A DNA stretch of 14,846 nucleotides. Origin: Trueperaceae bacterium. Its GTDB lineage: Bacteria; Deinococcota; Deinococci; Deinococcales; Trueperaceae. Of the stretch, positions 7,983 to 14,011 are shown one piece after another. A program made the position numbers and the translations under genes. Where the stretch lies: contig SKWV01000366.1 of the NCBI GenBank assembly GCA_007128755.1, positions 1 through 14,846 on the forward strand. The letters are read 5' to 3'. The notes beneath the pieces are model-generated. The model did not search any database. It was not told the DNA's origin and saw only the letters and a list, made by a program, of their open reading frames with translations. Each line of letters starts with the position of its first letter. Position 1 is the first letter of the stretch.

Positions 7983-7992
7983 ATTCATTCGT

Positions 7993-8004
7993 TTGGTGCA
8001 CCAA
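7993..8004. promoter_or_regulatory. Perfect 12-bp palindrome, candidate ROK operator
   Basis: TTGGTGCACCAA is its own reverse complement. It touches the proposed -10 hexamer and covers the expected transcription start of the ROK operon. It lies in an AT-rich island within very GC-rich DNA. Binding here would block RNA polymerase, which fits autorepression by the adjacent ROK protein. No second full copy was noticed in the window. Confidence 0.65.
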
Positions 8005-8033
8005 TTATTGACACAGGCCACGGCCCCTGTCAA
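8004..8033 (-). promoter_or_regulatory. Sigma-70-type promoter of the ROK/alpha-glucoside operon
   Basis: On the minus strand a consensus TTGACA (8033-8028) is followed, after an 18-nt spacer, by AATAAT (8009-8004), which matches TATAAT at five of six positions. Transcription should start near 7997, leaving a leader of about 25 nt with the ROK Shine-Dalgarno. It is the only convincing promoter for the six-gene operon, since the gaps between its genes are 58 nt or less or are overlaps. Confidence 0.65.
8008..8033. repeat. Imperfect inverted repeat over the operon promoter
   Basis: TTGACACAGGCC (8008-8019) and GGCCCCTGTCAA (8022-8033) form an inverted repeat matching at 10 of 12 positions around a 2-nt centre. 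It contains the -35 element and nearly reaches the -10. It may be a second regulator site or simply a by-product of the TTGACA hexamer occurring on both strands. Confidence 0.45.
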
Positions 8034-8099
8034 GGGCGCCCGCCGAGGGAAGCCGCGGCGGCCGGTGACCCGTGCCGGCGCCGCTCGCGCGCGGCCGCC

Positions 8100-8105
8100 T
8101 ATCAT
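8100..8105 (+). promoter_or_regulatory. Possible -10 element of the SDR gene
   Basis: TATCAT matches the -10 consensus at five of six positions and lies 26 nt before the SDR ATG. No recognisable -35 is found 16-18 nt upstream. Being in GC-rich DNA it stands out, but the call is tentative. A GAGAGGAG Shine-Dalgarno ends six nt before the ATG at 8132, so this gene is leadered. Confidence 0.35.
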
Positions 8106-8131
8106 CGCCCCTGACGTGAGAGGAGTCGACG

Positions 8132-8911
8132 ATGTCACTACGAGGACAAGTCGCGCTGGTCACCGGCGCCAACTCCGGGATCGGCCACGCGAGCGCGCTG
8201 CAGCTCGCGAAGCAGGGGGTGCGGATCGGCGCCCTCGGGCGTAACGAGGAGGAGCTCGACCGCACGGTCCGCGAGATCGAGGCCGCCGGCGGCGAGGCGA
8301 TGGCGCTGGTCGCCGACATCTCCGAGCCCGAGGAGATGCGCCGCGCGTTCGAGGCGCTCGCCGAGCGCTGGGGCCGGCTCGACATCGTCGTCGCCAACGC
8401 CGGCATCAACGGCGTCTGGGCACCGATCGACGAGTTGGAGAGCGACGAGTGGGACACGACCCTCGCCGTCAACCTGCGGGGCACCTTCCTGACGATCAAG
8501 TACGCCGTGCCGCACCTCAAGGTGCGGGGCGGCTCGGTGATCGTGGTCTCGTCGATCCAGGGGACGCGCCTCTTCTCGTCGCCGGGGTCGACCGCCTACG
8601 CCTGCTCGAAGGGCGCGCAGGTGGTGCTCATGAAGAAGATGGCGATCGAGCTCGCCCAGCACGACATCCGCGTGAACGCGGTCTGCCCCGGCGCCACCGA
8701 CACCGACATCGACGACAAGACGGAGCAGCGCAACCTCGAGTCGATCGCGCCGCCCGTCGAGTACCCCGAAGGCAAGCTGCCGCTCATGGACCGCTCGATG
8801 GAGCCCGAGGAGATCGCCGAGGTCATCGTCTTCCTCGCGTCCCCCGCGGCGCGGGCCGTGACGGGCACGGAGGTCTGGGTGGACGCCGGCACCACGCTGC
8901 TCGCGGGGTGA
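8132..8911 (+). CDS. Short-chain dehydrogenase/reductase (SDR)
   Basis: A 259-residue classical SDR, a cytoplasmic NAD(P)(H)-dependent oxidoreductase. The cofactor motif TGANSGIG is at 11-18. ADIS (61-64) follows the third strand, NAGI is at 89-92 and the structural Asn at 114. The catalytic Ser is at 140/141 (VVSSIQG), with Y156 and K160 in YACSK. The PG motif (CPGATDTDI) is at 185-193 and the C-terminal VTGTEVWVDAG at 243-253. R37 just after the second strand suggests NADP(H) preference. Length and motifs match FabG/glucose-dehydrogenase-like enzymes, but substrate cannot be assigned. The ATG has AGGAG six nt upstream. The stop overlaps the next gene's GTG as GTGA, so it is coupled to a lipid-kinase-type membrane protein. 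Confidence 0.93.
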   Translation: MSLRGQVALVTGANSGIGHASALQLAKQGVRIGALGRNEEELDRTVREIEAAGGEAMALVADISEPEEMRRAFEALAERWGRLDIVVANAGINGVWAPIDELESDEWDTTLAVNLRGTFLTIKYAVPHLKVRGGSVIVVSSIQGTRLFSSPGSTAYACSKGAQVVLMKKMAIELAQHDIRVNAVCPGATDTDIDDKTEQRNLESIAPPVEYPEGKLPLMDRSMEPEEIAEVIVFLASPAARAVTGTEVWVDAGTTLLAG

Positions 8912-9657
8912 GCGGCGACGTCGGCGCGACGGCGGTGCTGCTCGGCTACTACGCCGTCGTGCTGGGCGTCGTCCCGATGGCGGTGAAGGCCTCCACCCGC
9001 GTCCCGGACGAGGTCGTCCGCAAGTTCCAGCACGTCGGCTACGCCGCGTCGATCTTCATCGTGCTCGGCCTCTTCGAGCGCTGGTACGCCGCCGTCCTCG
9101 CCAACGCGCTCCTGGTGCTCATCGCGTACCCGCTGCTGGCGGCCCTGGAGCGCCGCGACGCGTACCACCAGCTGCTCACGGACCGCACGGAGGAGGGTGG
9201 AGAGCTGCGCCGGCAGGTGCTCTACGTGCACCTGACCTTCGTCGTGCTGATCGCCGGCCTCTGGGGGGCGTTGGGCCCCGCCACCAAACCGGTCATCGCC
9301 GCCGCCGTGATGGCGTGGGGCCTCGGTGACGCCGCCGCCGCGCTGATCGGGAAGTTCGTGGGTCGCCGCGAGGTCGAGCACCCCGCGGTCGAGCGGGCGA
9401 AGACGGTCGAAGGGACGGCCGCCATGGCGGTGGCGGCGGTCGCCGCCATCGCGCTCTCGCTGGCGCTCTACGGCGGCGCGTCGTGGGCCGTCGCCATCCC
9501 CGTGGCCCTGATCGCCGGTCCGCTGGCGGGACTGATCGAGCTCGTCTCGCGCGACGGGGTCGACACCATCACCGTGCCCCTGGGGACGGCGGTGGCCGTG
9601 CTGGTCCTGCTGGTGCTGGTGCGCTTCTGGACGACCGGTGTCGCGGCTGGATCCTGA
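8908..9657 (+). CDS. Dolichol/phytol-kinase-type membrane protein (CTP_transf_1 family)
   Basis: A 249-residue polytopic membrane protein with about seven or eight hydrophobic helices. It resembles the SEC59/VTE5 group, CTP-dependent kinases of polyprenols, phytol or diacylglycerol that are often annotated as phosphatidate cytidylyltransferases. Family motifs in order are RKFQH (38-42), WGLGDAAAALIG (137-148), KTVEGT (165-170) and ELVSRDGVDTITVP (211-224). These match the usual RK-x-x-H, GDxxAAxxG, K(S/T)xEG and E...D(N/T)xxxP pattern. The start is a GTG overlapping the SDR stop; no other plausible start precedes the first helix. The 3' end overlaps the next membrane-protein gene by 20 nt. 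It would act in the inner membrane on an isoprenoid or lipid alcohol, and the SDR may act on a related substrate (inference). Confidence 0.78.
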   Translation: MSGDVGATAVLLGYYAVVLGVVPMAVKASTRVPDEVVRKFQHVGYAASIFIVLGLFERWYAAVLANALLVLIAYPLLAALERRDAYHQLLTDRTEEGGELRRQVLYVHLTFVVLIAGLWGALGPATKPVIAAAVMAWGLGDAAAALIGKFVGRREVEHPAVERAKTVEGTAAMAVAAVAAIALSLALYGGASWAVAIPVALIAGPLAGLIELVSRDGVDTITVPLGTAVAVLVLLVLVRFWTTGVAAGS

Positions 9658-10300
9658 GGGCGTCCGGCGGCGAGAGCGGACGCTGCTCGGCGCGCTCCTG
9701 CTGAGCCTCTGGGGCCCGCTCCTCACGGGCATCGCCGTGCTGCTCAGCCAATCGGTGACGCAGCTGGCCGACTTCGTCAGGCGGACCGTCGAGCTCGTCG
9801 CACTGGCGGTCGCCTGGGGCGTCTTCCGGCACGTGCACCGCACCCAAGGCATCACGGACGAGCGGCGCGAACGCTTGGAACGCCGTTCCGCGCTCGGCGT
9901 CGCGATCGCGCTCGCGGTCTCGGGCGCCTCGTTGCTGCTGCTGAGCGTCGCCCGCTGGCGGGCCTTCGAGGTCGGTGGCGACGTGCGGCTCGGGCTCGCC
10001 GTGGCCGTGCTCGGCGTGGTGGTGAACAGCTGGTTCTGGCGCCGGTACGGGGCGCTCGAGCGCGAGCAGGCCAGCGACCTGATCGGCGCCCAGCGGCGGC
10101 TGTATCGCGCCAAGGCCGCCGTCGACGTGGTCGTGGTCGCGGCGCTCGGCACGCTCTGGCTCGCGCCCGAGCATCCCGCGGCGCCCATCGTCGACGTGGC
10201 AGGCTCGTTCGCGGTGGCGCTCTACGTGTTGTGGAGCTCGTACCGGACCCTCCAGGACGCGCGCACGCCGCGCACCGAACGGCTGCCCGGAGCTCGGTGA
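9638..10300 (+). CDS. Cation-diffusion-facilitator-like membrane protein with altered metal site
   Basis: A 220-residue protein with six predicted helices, at about 15-38, 43-64, 85-105, 117-135, 159-176 and 182-202, as in the CDF transporter membrane domain. The SQSVTQLADF stretch (37-46) looks like the CDF start of helix 2. The usual four liganding residues (D-x-x-x-D in helix 2, H-x-x-x-D in helix 5) are only half present: D45 is kept but its partner is R49, and helix 5 has K159 and D163. The cytoplasmic C-terminal domain of typical CDFs (about 300 residues in all) is missing. The start is GTG with no clear Shine-Dalgarno and a 20-nt overlap with the preceding gene, so translation is probably coupled. 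Metal transport is doubtful; the fold call is moderate. Confidence 0.65.
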   Translation: MSRLDPEGVRRRERTLLGALLLSLWGPLLTGIAVLLSQSVTQLADFVRRTVELVALAVAWGVFRHVHRTQGITDERRERLERRSALGVAIALAVSGASLLLLSVARWRAFEVGGDVRLGLAVAVLGVVVNSWFWRRYGALEREQASDLIGAQRRLYRAKAAVDVVVVAALGTLWLAPEHPAAPIVDVAGSFAVALYVLWSSYRTLQDARTPRTERLPGAR

Positions 10301-10307
10301 CGCGCGC

Positions 10308-11111
10308 TCAGGGCGTGCGGCCCCCGAAGAACCAGAACGCCGCGACGGCGATCACGATGATCACGACCCAGCGCACGGTGCGGGCGCTCCCCGGCGAGCG
10401 CGCCTTGCCGGCGCCGATGCGCGCCCGCGCGTCCTCGACGTCGCGCTTGCTGCCCTCGCGCTGGGCGCGCCGCAGGGCCCGCACGCTCTTGGCCACCTGT
10501 CCCTTGCGGCGGTAGGCGACCCCCAGGTTGTGGTGCGCGTTGGCGAAGGTGTCGTTCAGGCGGATGGCGCGCTCGTACGCGTCGATGGCGCCGTCGACGT
10601 CGTCCTCCTCGAGCTTCAGGTTGCCGAGGTTGGTGAGCGCCCGGAAGTGGTTCGGGTCGAGCTCGAGCGCCGCCTCGAAGCGCTCGCGCGCGCGCTCGTT
10701 GTCGCCCTCGAAGACGGCGAGGGTGCCCATCAGCGTCGCCACCTCGGCCGGGAACCCGGAGCCGTCGGCACGCGTCAGGTGCTCTCGCGCCTGGTCGCTC
10801 TCCCGCACGTCGAGCGCCGCGCTCGCCTCCTGCAGGGCCTCGACGTCGCGATCGATCGCGGGCCACGGCAAGGCGTCGTGACGCTGCTCGACGCGCTCGA
10901 GCGCCTTGGTCACGCGGCGCCAGGCCTTGTCGCGAGCGGCCAGCTGGGCGTCGGCCAGCGACTCGAGGTTGGCACGGAGCAGCTCGTCGGCCCCACCCGT
11001 GAGGCGGTAGGTCTGCGCGGCGAGGTCGTAGCGCCCTCGGGCGACCATCTCGGCCCAGTCGACGGCCGGGGCCGCGGGCGCCTCCGGCTCGCCGGTCGGT
11101 CGGTCGGTCAT
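10308..11111 (-). CDS. TPR-repeat protein with C-terminal membrane anchor
   Basis: A 267-residue protein with no catalytic motif. A helical N-terminal part (18-115) is followed by three TPR units at about 121-155, 156-189 and 190-221, recognisable by LGNLKLEEDDVDGAIDAYERA and the following NLGVAYRRKG. A basic linker leads to one hydrophobic helix (247-262) and a short GGRTP tail, so it looks tail-anchored with the TPRs facing the cytoplasm. TPRs mediate protein-protein contacts. The ATG overlaps the glgA stop as ATGA (11108-11111), and GGGAG lies 7 nt upstream inside glgA, so expression is tied to glycogen synthase. A scaffold role in glycogen metabolism is possible but not shown. The 3' end is 7 nt from the convergent CDF-like gene. 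Confidence 0.85.
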   Translation of the reverse strand: MTDRPTGEPEAPAAPAVDWAEMVARGRYDLAAQTYRLTGGADELLRANLESLADAQLAARDKAWRRVTKALERVEQRHDALPWPAIDRDVEALQEASAALDVRESDQAREHLTRADGSGFPAEVATLMGTLAVFEGDNERARERFEAALELDPNHFRALTNLGNLKLEEDDVDGAIDAYERAIRLNDTFANAHHNLGVAYRRKGQVAKSVRALRRAQREGSKRDVEDARARIGAGKARSPGSARTVRWVVIIVIAVAAFWFFGGRTP

Positions 11112-12508
11112 GTGGTGACTCCCATGATCCCACGGTACCGCGCGAGGTACTCCTGCGCCGACGTCTGCCAGTCACGATCGAGCGCCATCGCCTCGCCGCG
11201 CATGGTCTCCCACGCGGGTGTCGCGAAGGCCGACGCCGCCGTGGCGCACGCCTCCTGCAGCGCCCCCACCTCCGCCGGGCCGAACAGGAACCCGTCCTGG
11301 GCGTGGCGGATGGTGTCGGCGAGGCCGCCGGTGGCGCGCGCGATCGGCAGCGTCCCGTAGCGTTGCGCGATCATCTGCGAGAGCCCGCAAGGCTCGAACC
11401 GGCTCGGCACCGCCAGGGCGTCGCAGCCCGCGTAGACGCGGTGCGCGAGCGCCTCGTCGTGGACCAGGCGCGCGGCGACCCGTTCGGGGTCGGCGCGGGC
11501 CGCGGCGGCCGCCGCGGCCTCGAGGCCCGCGTCGCCGGTGCCGAGCAGCACGAGCCGCCACCCCATCTCGAGCAGCGCCGGCACGGCCGCCAGGAGCAGG
11601 TCGATGCCCTTCTGGTCGGCGAAGCGCGACACCACGCCGAGCAGTGGCCCCGCTCCTGCGAGGCCCAGCTCGGCCTCCAGCGCCGATCGGCACGCCGCCT
11701 TGCCGGCCGGGGCGTCCCGGTCGTAGGGCTGCGCGATGAAGGGATCGTTCGCCGGGTCCCACAAGGCGGTGTCGATGCCGTTCAGGATGCCGACGAGCTT
11801 CGGCCCGACGTGCCGAAGGAGCTCGTCGAGACCGAAGGCGTGGGCGCCCTCGGTGAGCTCGCGCGCGTACGTCGGCGAGACCGTCGTCACCAGGTCGGCG
11901 AAGCCGATGCCGGCCTTGAGCAGGTTGGCGTCGCCGACGTGGTGGAGGTAGGAGCGCTCGAGCCCGATCGGCAAGCCGGCGAGGCGCAGGACCTCGTCCA
12001 AGTCGCCGCCCCCCTGGAACTGGATGTTGTGGATGGTGAGGACGCTCGGGAGGCCCGCGAACCCCAGCGGCAACCCCGCGCCGTGCTCGAGCAGGGCCGG
12101 GAGCAACGCCGCGTGCCAGTCGTGGGCGTGCACGAGGTCGGGGACGAACCCGACGCGCGCCGCGACCGCCGGCACCGCACGGCTGAACCGGATGAAGCGC
12201 ACCACGTCGTCGTCGTAGCCGTACAGCGACGCCCGGCTGAAGTCGCCATGGCCGACGAAGACGTAGCGCACGCCGTCCTGCTCGAGCGTGCCGACGCCGA
12301 CGCGCTCGACGGCCCCGCCGAAGGGCACCTCGACGTCGCCGATCCAGAACGGCGCGACGTCGCCGCCCAGGTGGCGGTACCACGGCGTCACGACCATCAC
12401 GTCGAGCCCGAGTCGGGCCAGGGCGACGGGGAGGGCCGCCGCCACGTCGCCGAGTCCGCCGGTCTTCGAGAAGGGCGCCACTTCGGCGCTGACGTGGAGC
12501 ACGCGCAT
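11108..12508 (-). CDS. glgA: Glycogen synthase (ADP-glucose type, GT5)
   Basis: A 466-residue GT-B glucosyltransferase that adds glucose from ADP-glucose to growing alpha-1,4-glucan in the cytoplasm. KTGGLGDV (15-22) is the N-terminal nucleotide-sugar motif. HAHDWH is at 127-132 and LNGID at 242-246. SRFADQKG (294-301) supplies the conserved Arg and Lys. FEPCGL (371-376) carries the conserved Glu, followed by RATGGLADT (391-399) and the terminal DRDWQTSAQEY. Length fits bacterial GlgA. The start is the ATG giving MRVLHVSAEVAPFSKTGG, the usual GlgA N-terminus; the open frame extends 24 codons further but that part is not GlgA-like. There is no Shine-Dalgarno, and a TATCGT lies five nt before the ATG, suggesting a leaderless mRNA. 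It is followed by the coupled TPR gene and is divergent from the S41 protease. Confidence 0.95.
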   Translation of the reverse strand: MRVLHVSAEVAPFSKTGGLGDVAAALPVALARLGLDVMVVTPWYRHLGGDVAPFWIGDVEVPFGGAVERVGVGTLEQDGVRYVFVGHGDFSRASLYGYDDDVVRFIRFSRAVPAVAARVGFVPDLVHAHDWHAALLPALLEHGAGLPLGFAGLPSVLTIHNIQFQGGGDLDEVLRLAGLPIGLERSYLHHVGDANLLKAGIGFADLVTTVSPTYARELTEGAHAFGLDELLRHVGPKLVGILNGIDTALWDPANDPFIAQPYDRDAPAGKAACRSALEAELGLAGAGPLLGVVSRFADQKGIDLLLAAVPALLEMGWRLVLLGTGDAGLEAAAAAAARADPERVAARLVHDEALAHRVYAGCDALAVPSRFEPCGLSQMIAQRYGTLPIARATGGLADTIRHAQDGFLFGPAEVGALQEACATAASAFATPAWETMRGEAMALDRDWQTSAQEYLARYRGIMGVTT

Positions 12509-12513
12509 GCCGC

Positions 12514-12519
12514 ACGATA
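12514..12519 (-). promoter_or_regulatory. Leaderless-type -10 of glgA
   Basis: On the minus strand TATCGT fits TANNNT and is separated by only five nt (GCGGC) from the glgA ATG. Transcription would therefore start at or next to the A of ATG. No Shine-Dalgarno is present. No clear -35 is visible at 17-18 nt. The arrangement is the one described for leaderless genes in Deinococcus. Confidence 0.5.
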
Positions 12520-12550
12520 CCGCGAGACGGTCGTGCTCCGTTACTTTGCT

Positions 12551-12572
12551 CATCATGATGCGTCCGTATACT
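12551..12572 (+). promoter_or_regulatory. S41 protease promoter region with palindrome
   Basis: TATACT (12567-12572) is a good -10, placing the transcription start about 25 nt before the protease ATG. No good -35 is present; the nearest is TTGCTC (12546-12551) with a short 15-nt spacer. Just upstream of the -10, CATCATGATG (12551-12560) is a perfect 10-bp palindrome in what would be the promoter spacer, a plausible regulator site. The 96-nt divergent gap between glgA and the protease holds this and the glgA -10. Confidence 0.45.
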
Positions 12573-12604
12573 CGTTCCATGCTTCCTACCAGGACCGCCT
12601 CAGC

Positions 12605-13954
12605 ATGAGACGCAGAGCCTTCCTCGTCGCGGCCGTCGCCGCGCTCCTCGGGATGGCCGTCGTCGTGAACGCCCAGCTGTCACGGGACTTCACGTCGGAG
12701 TTCCTCAACACCTCCTCCGGTCGCGCGCTCATCCAGACGTACGGCGCCCTCAAGTCGGGCTACCTCGTCGACGTCGACGACGACGCCATCATCCGGGGCG
12801 CCATCACCGGCATGCTCGAGGCCCTCGACGACCCGTACACCTACTACAGCGAGCCGCGCGCCGCGTCGTTCGCCGCCCAGCAGCGGACCGGAACCTTCGA
12901 AGGCATCGGGGCCACGCTGACGATCCACAACCGCCTGACCGGCAAGGGCGTCGAGGTCCTGAACGTGATCCAGGGCGGGCCCGCCTCCGAGGCCGGCCTC
13001 CAGCGCGGCGACATCTTCCTCGAGGTCGACGGCGTCGACGTGCGGGACGCCACCACGACCGACGTGGTCGACCTCGTGCGGGGCCCGCGCCACACGCCGG
13101 TGCACCTCATCATGAACCGCCCCGGCGAGGGCGAGCCGGTCGAGTTCGAGATCGTCCGTGACACCATCGAGCTCGTCGAGGTCTCCACCGCGATGATCGA
13201 CGACGACATCGGCTACCTCGCGCTCCGGTCGTTCGGCAACCAGCGCGTGTACGACCAGCTCATCGATGCGCTCGCGCGTCTGCAGCTCGACGGCGCCAAG
13301 TCGCTCGTGCTCGACCTGCGGGACAACCCTGGCGGCCTGCTGACGCAGGGCATCCTCGTCGCCGACGAGTTCCTGGCGAGCGGCGACATCATGTTCCAAC
13401 GGGCGCGCGGCGTCACCTCGCGCTTCGCGCAGGCCGATCCCGGCGGCCTCGTCGACATCCCGATGGTGGTGCTCGTGAACAGCCACTCGGCCTCCGCCTC
13501 CGAGATCGTGGCCGGCGCCCTGCAGGAGAACGGCCGCGCCGTGGTGATCGGCGAGCGCACGTTCGGCAAGGGCGTCGCCCAGAACGTGATCTCGCTGGCC
13601 GACGGCGGGCAGCTCGCGTACATGTCGTTCGAGTGGCTCACGCCCGACCGGCGCAGCATCACCGCCGAGGGCATCGTGCCCGACATCGAGATCCGCGACA
13701 CCCGCTTCCCGCAGACGATCACGCTCGACGGACGCGGCCCCGACCCGGGTCAGACGGTCGAGATCATCGTCGACGGCGTCTCCGTCGGGACCACGACGGT
13801 CGACGAAGACGGCTCCTTCAGGTTCGTGACGCTGGGCCCACGCCCCGAGATCTCGGACGTGCAGGGCGAAGCGCTGATCAACGTCGAGGGCGACGCCATC
13901 CTCCTCCGGGGCATCGAATCGCTCCGGTCGACCGCCAGCGCGAACAACCGCTGA
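12605..13954 (+). CDS. S41-family C-terminal-processing-type peptidase
   Basis: A 449-residue exported serine protease. A signal peptide or N-terminal anchor (about 1-24, RRR then a hydrophobic core, VNAQ) is followed by a helical region, a PDZ domain (about 95-175, with GPASEAGLQRGDIFLEVDG) and the S41 catalytic domain. The predicted nucleophile S297 is in SHSASASEI and the base K322 is in TFGKG. Their 25-residue spacing equals the Ser/Lys pair of E. coli Tsp. LVLDLRDNPGGLL (234-246) is also a family hallmark. Beyond the usual end at about 365 there are about 80 extra residues that look like a beta-rich, Ig-like module (QTVEIIVDG, then DEDGSFRF). The ATG was chosen because it begins the signal peptide; upstream coding is antisense to glgA. 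It probably trims or degrades envelope proteins. Confidence 0.93.
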   Translation: MRRRAFLVAAVAALLGMAVVVNAQLSRDFTSEFLNTSSGRALIQTYGALKSGYLVDVDDDAIIRGAITGMLEALDDPYTYYSEPRAASFAAQQRTGTFEGIGATLTIHNRLTGKGVEVLNVIQGGPASEAGLQRGDIFLEVDGVDVRDATTTDVVDLVRGPRHTPVHLIMNRPGEGEPVEFEIVRDTIELVEVSTAMIDDDIGYLALRSFGNQRVYDQLIDALARLQLDGAKSLVLDLRDNPGGLLTQGILVADEFLASGDIMFQRARGVTSRFAQADPGGLVDIPMVVLVNSHSASASEIVAGALQENGRAVVIGERTFGKGVAQNVISLADGGQLAYMSFEWLTPDRRSITAEGIVPDIEIRDTRFPQTITLDGRGPDPGQTVEIIVDGVSVGTTTVDEDGSFRFVTLGPRPEISDVQGEALINVEGDAILLRGIESLRSTASANNR

Positions 13955-13973
13955 GCCAGCGCGGGCCCTGAGC

Positions 13974-13988
13974 CTGCTCGCGGAGCAG
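13974..13988 (+). terminator. Small hairpin after the S41 gene
   Basis: CTGCTC (13974-13979) and GAGCAG (13983-13988) form a 6-bp stem with a GCG loop, 20 nt past the protease stop. There is no T-run, so termination is uncertain. It sits in the 57-nt gap before the ABC ATPase gene. Confidence 0.3.
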
Positions 13989-13999
13989 CCGGCGTGCGT

Positions 14000-14005
14000 T
14001 AGGCT
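14000..14005 (+). promoter_or_regulatory. Leaderless-type -10 of the ABC ATPase gene
   Basis: TAGGCT fits TANNNT and ends six nt before the GTG at 14012. No Shine-Dalgarno precedes the GTG. This mirrors the arrangement at glgA and suggests the ATPase gene has its own leaderless promoter rather than depending on read-through from the protease gene. The match to the -10 consensus is modest. Confidence 0.4.
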
Positions 14006-14011
14006 CGCCCC

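Noticed and set aside
7973..7984. ROK start at the upstream ATG (7984)
   Set aside because: It has no Shine-Dalgarno, and the GGGAG that fits the second ATG would lie within the coding region. The four-residue difference does not affect function.
8008..8013. Plus-strand TTGACA as a -35 for the SDR gene
   Set aside because: At 16-18 nt downstream the sequence is GC-rich with no -10-like hexamer, and it lies over 115 nt from the SDR start. It is better explained as part of the inverted repeat.
6249..8138. 629-residue minus-strand frame overlapping the ROK and binding-protein genes
   Set aside because: It is a shifted frame of the ROK gene with Arg/Pro/His-rich composition. It also crosses the operon promoter and ends inside the binding-protein gene.
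12509..12580. Longer GlgA with 24 extra N-terminal residues
   Set aside because: The extra residues (starting MERVYGRIMMSK) are unlike GlgA, no Shine-Dalgarno supports them, and the canonical MRVLHVSAEV start has a -10 directly upstream.
13098..13106. GGTGCACC-like core inside the S41 gene resembling the ROK palindrome
   Set aside because: It shares only the central eight bases, lies in the middle of a coding sequence and is expected by chance in GC-rich DNA.
11303..13954. 883-residue plus-strand frame that would fuse an N-terminal extension to the S41 protease
   Set aside because: The first 434 codons are antisense to glgA and look like shadow sequence. The protease begins with a proper signal peptide at 12605 after its own -10 element.
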